DNA of 20,479 nt from VGOB01 sp034435315 (GCA_034435315.1 DAOTYB010000208.1:1-20479); one strand, 5' to 3'. Positions 1-8,040 are shown, numbered from the stretch's first letter. Numbers and translations: made by a program. The notes: generated by a model not told the origin, from the letters alone.

Positions 1-1
1 T

Positions 2-109
2 ACCAAAGACGAATTTGCCGATCTGGCAATGGAAATTGCATGTGGGTTGCACAATTTCAGAACGGAACGCCGCTCGCACCAGAGAAAGGCAATTCCTTAT
101 TTCCGATAA
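2..109 (+). CDS. Possible 3' end of a transposase gene (partial, truncated by window edge)
   Basis: An open frame runs from the first bases of the window to a TAA at 107-109 and gives 35 residues. It contains EIACGLHNFRTERR, which resembles from memory the C-terminal helix of DDE-type transposases of the IS5/DDE_Tnp_4 group (xxCxLHNFR). Only the tail is present, so the family cannot be proven. No terminal inverted repeat can be checked because the other end lies outside the window. It could equally be the end of an unrelated gene or a chance frame. Confidence 0.35.
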   Translation, partial: TKDEFADLAMEIACGLHNFRTERRSHQRKAIPYFR

Positions 110-172
110 TGTCTATTTTATACTGAGCAAGGCATTGACGCAAATACACATTTTTCATTTTTCGCGCTCACG

Positions 173-181
173 TGGTATAAT
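173..181 (+). promoter_or_regulatory. Extended -10 promoter of yebC
   Basis: TGGTATAAT is a perfect extended -10 (TGn plus TATAAT at 176-181). There is no good -35; the best 17-base-spaced hexamer is TTTCAT at 153-158. Transcription would start near 188, giving a leader of about 32 bases with GGAGGA at 211-216 before the yebC ATG. A second weaker -10, TATACT, lies at 119-124. Confidence 0.55.
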
Positions 182-219
182 ACGTTTGAACAAGGCAGTT
201 CAATTGTGGCGGAGGAACT

Positions 220-969
220 ATGTCGGGTCATTCCAAGTGGGCACAGATTAAACGCAAAAAAGGTGTAGCCGACGTCAAAAAGGGTCAGTTGTTCACACGG
301 CTGGGACGCGAAATCACGATTGCCGCGCGCGATGGTGGTGGTGATCCGAACACCAATTTTACTTTGCGCCTGGCTATCGAAAAAGCGCGCGCGGCAAATA
401 TGCCCAAAGAAAACATCGAGCGCGCCATCAAACGCGGCACCGGCGAATTGCAGGAGGGCGGTCAACTGGAGGAGGTGATTTACGAAGGATACGGCGCGGG
501 AGGTACGGCACTTTTGGTTCATGTGTTGACAGACAACCGTAATCGGACGGCCGCAGAGATTCGCCATCTGTTTAATCGCGGCGGAGGCAATCTTGCCGCG
601 ACCAACGCGGTCGCATGGATGTTCGAGAAAAAGGGGGTCATCACCATCGAAAATGCCAAAAATCCCGATGATCTCGCGCTAGAGTTGGTGGATGCTGGCG
701 CTGAAGATTACAAAGTGGATGGTTCGATTCTCGAATTGTACTGCGCGCCAGAAAACCTGAAATTGCTGCGCGAAGCACTGGAAAAGCGCAAGATTCCTTT
801 CACCAGCGCCGAACTTGCCTGGATCGCCAGGAATCCTGCGCAGGTCAGCGATGAGCAAGCCCTCTCTACGCTCAAACTGATGGAGTCGCTGGAAGAACAC
901 GACGACGTGCAAAAAGTGTACACCAACCTCGACATCAGCGATGCGGTGATGGCCAAGTTTGCCAAATAG
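220..969 (+). CDS. yebC: YebC/PmpR-family DNA-binding regulator / translation factor
   Basis: The protein has 249 residues, the usual length. It opens with the family signature MSGHSKWAQIKRKKG and continues through FTRLGREI, ARAANMPKENIERAIKRGTG, YEGYGAGG, NRTAAEIRH and NLAATNAVAWMF, so all three YebC domains are present. Family members act as DNA-binding transcription regulators, and some YebC proteins relieve ribosome stalling at proline stretches; which role applies here cannot be read from sequence. The start is fixed by GGAGGA five to six bases upstream. It lies upstream of ruvC and ruvA, a common bacterial neighbourhood. The last codons and the TAG are made of GCCAA words that continue into the downstream repeat array. 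Confidence 0.97.
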   Translation: MSGHSKWAQIKRKKGVADVKKGQLFTRLGREITIAARDGGGDPNTNFTLRLAIEKARAANMPKENIERAIKRGTGELQEGGQLEEVIYEGYGAGGTALLVHVLTDNRNRTAAEIRHLFNRGGGNLAATNAVAWMFEKKGVITIENAKNPDDLALELVDAGAEDYKVDGSILELYCAPENLKLLREALEKRKIPFTSAELAWIARNPAQVSDEQALSTLKLMESLEEHDDVQKVYTNLDISDAVMAKFAK

Positions 970-1066
970 CCAGATGAGCCAGATATGTCAGATGTGCCAA
1001 AAAGATTTAGCGACTTACACCTCTGGCACGTTTGGCATCTTTGGCAATTTGGCACGTTTGACTCGA
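952..1066 (+). repeat. Degenerate 9-base word array with inverted second half, yebC-ruvC spacer
   Basis: Starting inside the yebC 3' end, words of nine (sometimes eight) bases follow each other: GCCAAGTTT (952), GCCAAATA (961), GCCAGATGA (969), GCCAGATAT (978), GTCAGATGT (987), GCCAAAAAG (996). After a gap of 18 bases the opposite-sense words follow: CTGGCACGT (1023), TTGGCATCT (1032), TTGGCAAT (1041), TTGGCACGT (1049), TTGACTCGA (1058). The core GCCA/TGGC is inverted between halves, so the transcript could fold back (GTGCCA 994-999 with TGGCAC 1024-1029). The array occupies the whole spacer and stops one base before the ruvC ATG. Confidence 0.75.
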
Positions 1067-1067
1067 A

Positions 1068-1565
1068 ATGATTATTCTGGGTATTGACCCCGGCACGGCG
1101 ATGACCGGCTATGGCATCATCCGCAGTGATGGCCAAGCACTGCAAAGCGTTACGTTTGGCGTCATCACCACCGCGTCGGAGTGGGAACTGGCGCGCCGTC
1201 TGCAACACCTCTACACCGAATTGACCGCGTTGATGGCGCGCTATCAACCGACGGACGCGGTCATCGAAAAATTATTTTTCAACAAGAATGTCCGCACCGC
1301 GTTGTCTGTGGGTCAGGCGCGCGGTGTGGCTTTACTTGCCGCCGCGCACGCCGGCGTCACGCTTCACGAGTACACGCCGCTGCAAATCAAACAAGCCGTC
1401 GTCGGCTATGGACGCGCGGACAAGCAACAGATTCAGCAGATGGTCAAGTTGCTGTTGCGCCTCGACGTGCTCCCGCAACCGGACGATGCGGCAGATGCAC
1501 TCGCCATCGCGATTTGTCACGCGCAGTGTGCGCGGTTTGCAGACGTGGTGCGGCGCAGCGCGTGA
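1068..1565 (+). CDS. ruvC: Holliday junction endonuclease RuvC
   Basis: The 165 residues match the normal RuvC length. The RNase H-like fold residues are visible: Asp7 in GIDPGTAMTGYG, Glu67 in VIEKLFF, and Asp140 and Asp143 in DDAADALAIAICH. These four acidic residues bind the two metal ions that cleave Holliday junctions symmetrically. The 'VGQARGVALLAA' and 'Y.PLQIKQAVVGYGRADKQQ' blocks are also typical. The start at 1068 gives the standard N-terminus, but no Shine-Dalgarno sequence precedes it because the repeat array runs to the ATG. ruvA follows 14 bases after the TGA, so the two are probably co-transcribed. Confidence 0.97.
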   Translation: MIILGIDPGTAMTGYGIIRSDGQALQSVTFGVITTASEWELARRLQHLYTELTALMARYQPTDAVIEKLFFNKNVRTALSVGQARGVALLAAAHAGVTLHEYTPLQIKQAVVGYGRADKQQIQQMVKLLLRLDVLPQPDDAADALAIAICHAQCARFADVVRRSA

Positions 1566-1579
1566 GATATGAACATGAA

Positions 1580-2158
1580 ATGATCGCAACACTATATGGC
1601 AAGATTCAAGCCCGTACGGATGATGCGCTCATTGTGAATGTAGGCGGCGTGGGATTTCGCGTGCGCGTACCCACTAGCACGCTCGCGCATCTCGGCGCGG
1701 TCGGCAGTGAAGTGCAATTATTCACCCACTTGCACGTGCGCGAAGACGAATTGTCGCTGTACGGTTTTGCCACCGCAGACGAATTGCATCTGTTTGAAAC
1801 GTTGCTCACGGTGAGCGGCATTGGGCCCAGGGTGGGTTTGGGTATTCTCTCCGCCGTGCCGGTGGATACATTGCGGATTGCCATCGCGCAAGGCAACCTC
1901 GATGTATTGACGGCGATTCCGGGCATTGGCAAGAAAACAGCGCAACGTTTGATTCTGGAACTCAAAGGCAAAATTGACGTGAGTGGTCTGGGAGAGGTGG
2001 GCGAGTTGACGCCGCTGGACAAGGATGTGATGGACGCGCTCATCAATCTGGGATACAGCGCGGCAGAAGCCACGCGCGCGGCGCGCGCCGTGCCTGCCGA
2101 TGTCAAGACGATTGAAGAGCGCGTCCGCATAGCGTTGCAGTACCTGGGGGCAAGATAA
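1580..2158 (+). CDS. ruvA: Holliday junction branch-migration protein RuvA
   Basis: The 192-residue product starts MIATLYGKI, the standard RuvA N-terminus. An OB-fold region (about 1-65, with VREDELSLYGF) is followed by two helix-hairpin-helix segments (LLTVSGIGPRVGLGIL and LTAIPGIGKKTAQRLILELKGK) and a C-terminal UBA-like domain III (about 145-190). RuvA binds the four-way junction and normally loads the RuvB motor. The frame is open far upstream, across ruvC, but only the ATG at 1580 gives the family start. No ruvB follows: the next gene is convergent, so RuvB must be encoded elsewhere. Confidence 0.97.
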   Translation: MIATLYGKIQARTDDALIVNVGGVGFRVRVPTSTLAHLGAVGSEVQLFTHLHVREDELSLYGFATADELHLFETLLTVSGIGPRVGLGILSAVPVDTLRIAIAQGNLDVLTAIPGIGKKTAQRLILELKGKIDVSGLGEVGELTPLDKDVMDALINLGYSAAEATRAARAVPADVKTIEERVRIALQYLGAR

Positions 2159-2240
2159 GGTGGGCGAAGTTTATCTTGAATTGACAGATGATTGATATGG
2201 AACACCACACCATTTCGCGGCGACGCGCGCTCAAGGCAAA

Positions 2241-2279
2241 ATAACAACCCCGTTCTCATCGAGAGAACGGGGTTGTTAT
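2241..2279 (-). terminator. Strong intrinsic terminator of the VanW-type gene, shared with convergent ruvA
   Basis: A perfect 17-bp stem pairs 2241-2257 with 2263-2279 around a five-base loop. Read on the minus strand it is followed by TTTT, so it terminates the VanW-type gene. The stem overlaps that gene's TAA stop (2276-2278). On the plus strand the T tract is poor, but the hairpin sits between converging genes and may also limit read-through from ruvA. Confidence 0.85.
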
Positions 2280-4129
2280 CTCACCACCTTCGTCCCCACT
2301 AGATAGCGCGCCACCCAGGGTTCATAACGACTGAAGAATCGTTCCCGCTTGACGACCTGACCATTCACGATGATCTTGCGCCACACGGTCACGTCCGCGC
2401 CATCGTGCGCAAAATCCACTTGCTTGACCACTCCTTTCTTCAGTGTGGGGTCTTCGGTGTAAATCGGAGGACCGTGCGGAATGACTCGCTCGATAATCGG
2501 ATCTTCCATCTCGACGGTGCGATTCGGTTTCGTTCCGTAAAAGTTGAACGTGAGTGTGCTGGTACGCAAATCCAACCTGGGTTGAATGAGCAAGTACGCA
2601 TCCGTATCGTTCCGAAATTTGAAATCCACGCTGGGTGTGAAAATTGTTGCATCCAGACCAATGGGTGGTTCATAGTAGCCCACACGATACGCGTGTGCCC
2701 AGCGTTCGACAATCGGAAAGCCGCCAAAGAATGCCGCGCGAAACACCGTTGTCGAAACTTGACACACCCCACCACCCGGTCCAAGCACTGTTCGATCAGC
2801 AAAGATGATGTACGCATCATCGTATCCATTGGCTTCGACTACATCGCCCAAATAGTGGTTGAACGAAAAGATGCCGCCTGGCGGAATCACTATTCCTTCA
2901 AACTGCGCTGTCGCTGTGCGAATGTTCTGGATGCGTCCTGCAGACGAACCCTTAAAGTTGCTCACGCCTTGCGCTACGAGTTCTTTGATGCCGAACTTTG
3001 CCGCGTCCTCCATTGCGATTGTCGGCCTGGTCACCATCACGGGTAAAGCCATCGTGCGCAGTGCTGGCGATGGTTCGGCGCGCGCGCTATTGAGGATTTG
3101 CTGAGCGATTTCTTTCGCCGCCGCTTCGGGATCGAGAAATTGCCCGTACTGACTTGTGACGATGGGAGTGAGCGTGCGCGTGTTCGGGTCGAACGTAAAG
3201 CGCGCGTCGCGCGCGGCTTGATTGATTTCGCGCGCGAGCGTTTTGAGATACGCGGTCAAACGGGCGTGGTCGAGCGCGACCGTCCAGGTCATCGTGCCGG
3301 TGGCATCACGTTGCGGCTGAATTGTCAGGAGCGAGGCAAGCATCGCCTGATCGAGTGCCCAGCGACGTTCGCCGAACGTTAACACGATGGGTGCGGCGAG
3401 AATCGTCTCCGCTTGTGCTTTAGCCGCCGCGATGGCGGCATCGTCTATCAGTGGTGCCGTCTCGCGAAACACTAGGGCGATTTCACCTCGCTCACCGCTG
3501 AGCAAACGATGCCGCATCTGCGCGAGCATCTGCTCACCATCGAGGACGCGCCCGGTTTGTGCAGGGGTAGCGATCACACGCACACCGTCGAGTCGAAGCG
3601 CGGCATCGCGCGCGGGACGTTCGACCTGCGGAGCGAGCCATGCCAGATACGCGCGCGCGGTGACGGGATCGAATTGCACATCGCTACCCAGATCGCAGCC
3701 AAACCACAGACAACGCGCTTGTTCGACGAGGGCTTGAAGCCAGTTGCCGCGATGTCCCAACAAAATGGCACTCTCAGCGACCGGCGTGAAATCGGTGCGC
3801 AATCCCAGTTCCCAGGGATAGGCGCGCCACACGCGCGCGCCATCGCGCAGCACGATCGGATCGCCATAGCGCGCGAGAATCGCTTCGGGTTCGCCGAATT
3901 GATTTTGCAGAAACGTCTTGACCTCTGCGCGCGTCAAGCCGTGAATCGGTTGCCCCAGAACGGTCACACCTAAAATCACGCGGTCGCGGTAGAGGAACTG
4001 ATAACCTGCCAGAAGGAGCGTGAAGACAAGGCAAAGCGTTGTGAGGATGGGAAGGATGAAGAACCAACGGGGCAAACGGCGACGCCGACGCGGGCGCGGT
4101 GGACTCGCGCGAGGTTGCGAATCGTTCAT
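2276..4129 (-). CDS. Membrane-anchored VanW/YoaR-family protein with peptidoglycan-binding-like domains
   Basis: The protein has 617 residues. A short cytoplasmic tail rich in Arg and Pro (1-21) precedes one membrane segment (about 22-46), so the rest is outside the cell. Residues about 60-220 and 230-360 resemble two PG_binding_4 (YoaR-like) repeats (GLTRAEVKTFL; LDPEAAAKEIA). Residues about 380-535 form a VanW domain, with FEGIVIPPGGIFSFNHYLG, GPGGGVCQVSTTVFRAAF and APYRVGYY-like (AYRVGYY) blocks. A G5-like tail (about 540-605) follows. VanW proteins occur in vancomycin-resistance clusters and in many envelope proteins of unknown activity; no van genes are present, so a cell-wall role is inferred. 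It has its own promoter and terminator. Confidence 0.9.
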   Translation of the reverse strand: MNDSQPRASPPRPRRRRRLPRWFFILPILTTLCLVFTLLLAGYQFLYRDRVILGVTVLGQPIHGLTRAEVKTFLQNQFGEPEAILARYGDPIVLRDGARVWRAYPWELGLRTDFTPVAESAILLGHRGNWLQALVEQARCLWFGCDLGSDVQFDPVTARAYLAWLAPQVERPARDAALRLDGVRVIATPAQTGRVLDGEQMLAQMRHRLLSGERGEIALVFRETAPLIDDAAIAAAKAQAETILAAPIVLTFGERRWALDQAMLASLLTIQPQRDATGTMTWTVALDHARLTAYLKTLAREINQAARDARFTFDPNTRTLTPIVTSQYGQFLDPEAAAKEIAQQILNSARAEPSPALRTMALPVMVTRPTIAMEDAAKFGIKELVAQGVSNFKGSSAGRIQNIRTATAQFEGIVIPPGGIFSFNHYLGDVVEANGYDDAYIIFADRTVLGPGGGVCQVSTTVFRAAFFGGFPIVERWAHAYRVGYYEPPIGLDATIFTPSVDFKFRNDTDAYLLIQPRLDLRTSTLTFNFYGTKPNRTVEMEDPIIERVIPHGPPIYTEDPTLKKGVVKQVDFAHDGADVTVWRKIIVNGQVVKRERFFSRYEPWVARYLVGTKVVR

Positions 4130-4140
4130 TGGTGCAAGAC

Positions 4141-4169
4141 ATTGTACGCAGAATGTGGCTCGCCGTCAA
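4141..4169 (-). promoter_or_regulatory. Promoter of the VanW-type gene (near-leaderless)
   Basis: On the minus strand TTGACG (4164-4169) is separated by 17 bases from TACAAT (4141-4146). The predicted start of transcription lies near 4134, only about five bases before the ATG at 4129, and no Shine-Dalgarno sequence is seen. The mRNA would therefore be leaderless or nearly so. The -35 overlaps the T tract of the upstream osmC-type terminator. Confidence 0.6.
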
Positions 4170-4204
4170 AAACCAGCCCGACAGGGTGAACCTGTCGGGG
4201 CTGG
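4168..4204 (-). terminator. Intrinsic terminator of the OsmC-family gene
   Basis: CCAGCCCGACAGG (4173-4185) pairs with CCTGTCGGGGCTGG (4191-4204) with one bulged base and a short loop. On the minus strand it is followed by five T (4168-4172). It begins two bases after the TGA of the OsmC-family gene. Confidence 0.85.
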
Positions 4205-4205
4205 A

Positions 4206-4625
4206 TCATTTCACGAGGGTCGCATTCACTTTGATTTCGACACTGGCGAGTGCTTTGGAGACAGGACAGCCTTTTTTGGAAACCTCAACCAGTTCCCGAA
4301 ATTTGGCTTCGTCCACATTGGGCACCGTCGCGGTTGTGTCGAGTTCGATTAACGTGATGGTAGGACCATCGCCCAGATGCACGCGCGCATTGGTTTGAAT
4401 TTGGGTGGGCGGAAAGCCGGCTTTGGTGAGTTGCGCAGCCAGAAACATCGAAAAGCAACCGGCGTGTGCCGCGCCCAAAAGTTCTTCGGGATTAGTCCCC
4501 TGACCGCTTTCAAATCGTGAGGCGTATGTAAAGGGTCCCTCGAACAGACCACTGCCGAGTTTCAGTGTTCCTGATCCCTCGCGCAGTGTTCCGTTCCAGA
4601 TGGCATGAGCATTGCGAATCGGCAT
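4206..4625 (-). CDS. OsmC/Ohr-family peroxiredoxin
   Basis: The 139-residue protein (from MPIRNAHAIWNGTL) matches the OsmC family in length and pattern. It carries the two redox cysteines in AAHAGCFSMFL and KKGCPVSKAL, and the block NPEELLGAAHAGC. Such proteins reduce organic hydroperoxides with a thiol cofactor in the cytoplasm. The frame is open 23 codons further upstream, but AAAGGAG placed seven bases before the ATG at 4625, and a strong promoter inside the longer version, fix this start. It is a single-gene unit with its own promoter and terminator. The TPTITLIELD..ATVP context fits the OsmC subgroup better than Ohr, but that is uncertain. Confidence 0.93.
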   Translation of the reverse strand: MPIRNAHAIWNGTLREGSGTLKLGSGLFEGPFTYASRFESGQGTNPEELLGAAHAGCFSMFLAAQLTKAGFPPTQIQTNARVHLGDGPTITLIELDTTATVPNVDEAKFRELVEVSKKGCPVSKALASVEIKVNATLVK

Positions 4626-4652
4626 CGTTTCTCCTTTCGAAGAGTTTGCCTC

Positions 4653-4681
4653 ATCATAAAAATCTTTTGACGATGTGTCAA
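4653..4681 (-). promoter_or_regulatory. Promoter of the OsmC-family gene
   Basis: On the minus strand a perfect -35 TTGACA (4676-4681) is separated by exactly 17 bases from TATGAT (4653-4658). Transcription would start near 4646, giving a leader of about 20 bases with AAAGGAG before the ATG. This is one of the best sigma-70-type matches in the window. Confidence 0.8.
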
Positions 4682-4719
4682 GAGGTGGCGCCATTTTCTA
4701 TCGAATTCTTAGTACATCA

Positions 4720-4747
4720 AAACGGGGCAACGATTTTTCGTTGCCCC
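4720..4747 (-). terminator. Intrinsic terminator of cheW
   Basis: A perfect 10-bp stem (4724-4733 with 4738-4747) around a TTTT loop is followed on the minus strand by GTTTTG. It lies eight bases after the cheW stop. Confidence 0.8.
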
Positions 4748-4755
4748 ACCCGACC

Positions 4756-5190
4756 TTACGTCCCAAACGAGTTGGGATCGAGAATGAATACCGTCCGATT
4801 CGCCAGCCGCCCAACAGCACGCGCGGGTAAGGCATCCGCTGGACGCGGTTCGATGTATGCCAGTGGCACGTTCAATACATCGGATACCGCATCCACAATT
4901 AAGGCCGTCACGCGACTGTCCCCACGCGCAATCACAAGTAACGCGCCCGGTTCGCACGGCTGTGTCGGCAGGCTCCAGTGCTTGCGCAAGTCCACCACAG
5001 GAATGTTCTTACCGCGCAAGTTGAACATTCCCTCGACCACATCGGGCGCCTGAGTGAGTGTGCGTGAGATGACTCGAACGATCTGGACAACGTGCTCCAA
5101 CTTGAGCGCGCATTCCAGGTCACCCATTTTGAACGCGAGTAATTGCACCGTGTCGTCTTTTTCGCTGATTGTGCTCAAGCCAGCGGACAT
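4756..5190 (-). CDS. cheW: CheW-like chemotaxis/signalling adaptor
   Basis: The 144-residue protein is a single CheW domain (about 14-140). The beta-barrel pattern is clear: LLAFKMGDLECALKLEHVVQIVR, then VVEGMFNLRGKNIPVVDLRK (the conserved G.xNLRG.xxPVxDLR block), VIARGDSRVTALIVDAVSDVL and VFILDP. CheW couples chemoreceptors to the CheA kinase. GGAGG five to seven bases upstream fixes the ATG at 5190. No cheA, receptor or flagellar gene lies nearby, and the gene has its own promoter and terminator. It is therefore an orphan CheW that could serve chemotaxis, type IV pilus motility or another CheA-like pathway. Confidence 0.92.
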   Translation of the reverse strand: MSAGLSTISEKDDTVQLLAFKMGDLECALKLEHVVQIVRVISRTLTQAPDVVEGMFNLRGKNIPVVDLRKHWSLPTQPCEPGALLVIARGDSRVTALIVDAVSDVLNVPLAYIEPRPADALPARAVGRLANRTVFILDPNSFGT

Positions 5191-5218
5191 AACACCTCCA
5201 CCCCGTATTCCTGCTCCG

Positions 5219-5247
5219 ATTATACAACGACACGGCGCAAAACAAAA
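5219..5247 (-). promoter_or_regulatory. Promoter of cheW
   Basis: The minus strand carries a perfect TATAAT (5219-5224). The hexamer at the normal 17-base distance is only TTTTGT (5242-5247), so the -35 is weak. The expected start near 5212 leaves a leader of about 20 bases with GGAGG. Confidence 0.5.
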
Positions 5248-5273
5248 TAGGATAATCAGGCTACTGACTTGCC

Positions 5274-5309
5274 AAAAAGCGCGTGGCGGGGATTTCGCCC
5301 CGCCACGCG
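5274..5309 (-). terminator. Intrinsic terminator of fdhA
   Basis: CGCGTGGCGGGG (5280-5291) pairs perfectly over 12 bp with 5298-5309 around the loop ATTTCG. On the minus strand the stem is followed by five T (5274-5278). It lies seven bases after the fdhA TAA and closes the minus-strand formate dehydrogenase gene. Confidence 0.88.
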
Positions 5310-5316
5310 TTGTTTA

Positions 5317-8040
5317 TTACCCTGCGTGTCCGTTTCTTTTCTCCACGCGCACCGCGCACACTTTGAGTTCAGGTATCTTTGCCACCGGGTCGAGTGCGGT
5401 ATTGGTGAGTACGTTCGCCAGCGCGTTCGCATAGTGGAAGGTCATAAAGACGACGCCGCGTCCCACGCGCTCGGTGAGCCATGCGCGCGCCTCCACCTGT
5501 CCGCGTCGCGAGGTGATGCGGAGCCAGTCGCCATCGTTCACACCGAGTCGCGCCGCATCGTCGGGATGCAGTTCGACGCGTTCTTCCGGTGCAAGTTGCT
5601 GCAACCCTGCCACGCGTCCGGTCATCGAGCGCGTGTGATAGTGTTGCAGGATGCGCCCCGTTGTGAGGACGAAGGGATACTGCGCGTCGGGAGTCTCGGC
5701 GGGCTCCTGGTGTTCGACCGGCGAGAACAAGCCTTTGCCGCGCGTGAATTTTTCGGTGTGCAGAATCGGCGTGCCCGGATGATCCTTGCTGGGAACGGGC
5801 CATTGCAAACCCACTTTGTCAATTCGCGCGTAGGTGATGCCGGCGTACGACGGTGTCAGCGACGCGATTTCTTGCATGATTTCTTCGGCACTTGTATAGT
5901 TCCACGTTTCAGGTTTCAAGTTACCCTCGACCTGAGACGTGAAACGTGAAACTCTTTTTGCTACCTCAGACACAATCCACCAATCACTTTTCGCCTCGCC
6001 AATCGGTTCGATCGCTTTGCGAACGCGCTGCACGCGCCGTTCGGTGTTGGTGAATGTGCCATCTTTCTCCGCGAATGACACGGCAGGCAAGACCACATCG
6101 GCGAAGCGCGCCGTCTCTGTCATAAATAACTCGGACACCACCAGAAAATCGAGCCGTTCGAGCGATTCGGCGACGTGATGAGTATCGGGATCGCTCATTG
6201 CCACATTCTCGCCGATAATCCACAGCGCCTTCACTTTACCGTCATACGCGGCTTGGAGCATTTCACTCACGGTCAAGCCCGGCGTCGCTGAGAGTTTGAC
6301 TCCCCACGCGTTTTCGAACTTGGCGCGCGCGGCATCGTCGGTGACGCGCTGATAGCCGGTGAAAACATTCGGCAGACAGCCCATATCACACGCGCCTTGC
6401 ACATTGTTCTGCCCGCGCAGTGGATCCACGCCCGCGCCCGGCTTGCCGATGTTGCCGGTCAGCATCGCCAGATTGGCAACCGCCAGCACGTTGTTGTGAC
6501 CGACAGTGTGTTGCGTGATGCCCATCGCGTAGAAAATGGTGCTGGGTTTGTTCGTCGCATACAACCGCGCCGCCGTGTGCAAATCCTCTACCGAAACGCC
6601 AGTGATTTCGCTCACACGCTCAGGCGTGTACGTTTCGACGACCTTGCGCCATTCGTCGAAACCTTCGGTGCGCTGTGCGATAAACTCTTTGTCTTCCCAG
6701 CCCTCTTTCAAGATGATGTGCGCCATCCCGTTGAGCAGCGCAATGTCCGTCCCCGGACGATGCCGCAGATACACGATCGCAATGTTCGCCAGATCAATCG
6801 CGCGCGGATCGGCAACGATGAGTTTAGCGCCGCGCCGTACGGCGCGACGGATGCGCGTACCAATGACCGGATGTTGCTCCGTTGTGTTCGAGCCAATCAC
6901 GAACAGCGTTTGGCAATTGTCAATGTCGGCGATGTTATTCGTCATCGCGCCAGAACCAAATGCGGTGGCCAGACCGGTCACCGTGCTGGCGTGTCAGAGC
7001 CGCGCGCAGTGATCTATGTTGTTCGTCCCCATCACTGCGCGGGTGAATTTCTGAAAGAGGTAATTTTCTTCGTTCGTAGCACGCGCCGATGCGAGAAACG
7101 CGAACTCGTCGCCGCGATGTTGCGCGAGTTTTTCCGCCACGAGATCGAGTGCCTCGTCCCACGATGTTTCGACGAACGTGCCATTTTTCTTGACGAGCGG
7201 CTTGGTCAAGCGGTCGGGATGATGAATGAACTCGTAGCCGTAACGGCCCTTGACGCAGAGCGACATTCCATTGACGTACGCGTCGCGCGCGGAGGTGACT
7301 TTGACGACCTTGCCATCGCGCACGTTCAAATCGAATTGGCAGCCGACGCCGCAGTAGGGGCAGGTCGTACGAACTTTGGTGAATTGGTAAGCGCGCCCTT
7401 TGCCGCGCGCGGGCTTGTCGGTGAGAGCGCCCGTGGGGCAGTACGCCGCGCACGCGCCGCATTGCTCGCACCCGGCTTCGAGCATCGTCACATCGGCGCC
7501 CGCGACGATTTTGTTGTTAAAACCGCGATTTGCCACACCCCACACATAACGCCCTTGCACTTCAGCGCAGGCGCGCACGCAACGCGTGCACAGAATACAC
7601 TTGTTGAAATCGGTGAAGATGAACGGGTTGGGGTCCGCGCCCATCGGATAACTGTGGCGTTTGCCTTTGTGTTGGGGCCAGGCGACTTGATATTCGTACA
7701 CGGCATCTTGCAGTTCGCAGGCGCCGTCCGCTTCGCAAATCATACAATCGTTGGGATGGTCGGTGAGCAACATCTCCAGGATGAATTTGCGTTCTTCGAT
7801 GACTTTCGGTGTGTGTGTCTGCACTACCATCCCCTCGGCAACCGGCAGCATGCAGGAGGCGACAAGTCCACGCATCGTTTCGACTTCGACGACACACAGG
7901 CGGCACGCGCCGACCGGCGAGAGATCAGCGTGATAGCACAGCGTTGGAATACGAATGCCATTTTCGCGCGCGACCTGCAGGACTGTTTGTCCTTCGCGCG
8001 CTTGAATCGGTTTGCCGTTAATCGTTAGATTGACGGGCAT
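5317..8040 (-). CDS. fdhA: Selenocysteine formate dehydrogenase catalytic subunit, HydA/NuoG-like N-terminus (UGA read through)
   Basis: Reading the UGA at 6994-6996 as selenocysteine gives one 907-residue protein. The N-terminus carries a 2Fe-2S domain (Cys35, 46, 49, 63), a NuoG-type His-Cys3 cluster (His95, Cys99, 102, 108) and two 4Fe-4S clusters (Cys148/151/154/158 and 191/194/197/201). The molybdopterin oxidoreductase part starts with a 4Fe-4S site (Cys227, 230, 234, 262) and has Sec349 in NNIDHCARL-Sec-H. The dinucleotide-binding domain begins near 760 (YPFVLTTGRI). It oxidises formate to CO2 at a Mo/W-bisPGD centre, or runs in reverse. GGAGG seven bases before the ATG fixes the start. 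No signal peptide or membrane segment is seen, so it is cytoplasmic. An extra segment around residues 697-713 is encoded by a repeat array. Confidence 0.95.
5903..5954 (-). repeat. 7-base word array inserted in frame inside fdhA
   Basis: On the plus strand three heptamers (ACGTTTC 5904, AGGTTTC 5911, AAGTTAC 5918) are followed, after nine bases, by three inverted heptamers (GAGACGT 5934, GAAACGT 5941, GAAACTC 5948). CACGTTTCA (5903-5911) pairs with TGAAACGTG (5940-5948). It has the same architecture as the spacer arrays elsewhere in this window, but here it is translated as part of FdhA (about residues 697-713). From memory, related formate dehydrogenases pass almost directly from the AKR helix to the NY.SAEEI segment here. 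Confidence 0.65.
6946..6996 (-). promoter_or_regulatory. Bacterial SECIS element of fdhA
   Basis: Directly after the UGA (6994-6996), GGTGACC (6976-6982) pairs with GGCCACC (6964-6970), with one A.C mismatch, around the apical loop GGUCU (6971-6975). An outer stem CGCCAG/CTGGCG (6986-6991 with 6948-6953) can form. The loop starts 18 bases after the UGA. Loop sequence and distance are, from memory, the same as in E. coli fdhF, where SelB binds GGUCU. Confidence 0.9.

Noticed and set aside
1181..1579. Long upstream extension of ruvA across ruvC
   Set aside because: It overlaps ruvC in another frame, and the product only resembles RuvA from the ATG at 1580.
4626..4694. 23-codon extension of the OsmC-family protein
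   Set aside because: The strong promoter (4653-4681) lies inside it, and AAAGGAG precedes the ATG at 4625.
6397..8028. Long plus-strand open frame of 543 codons opposite fdhA
   Set aside because: It lies wholly antisense to the conserved Sec formate dehydrogenase, has no recognisable domain, and is explained by the codon bias of the real gene. The same applies to the long antisense frames at 9799-11040 and 19211-20347.
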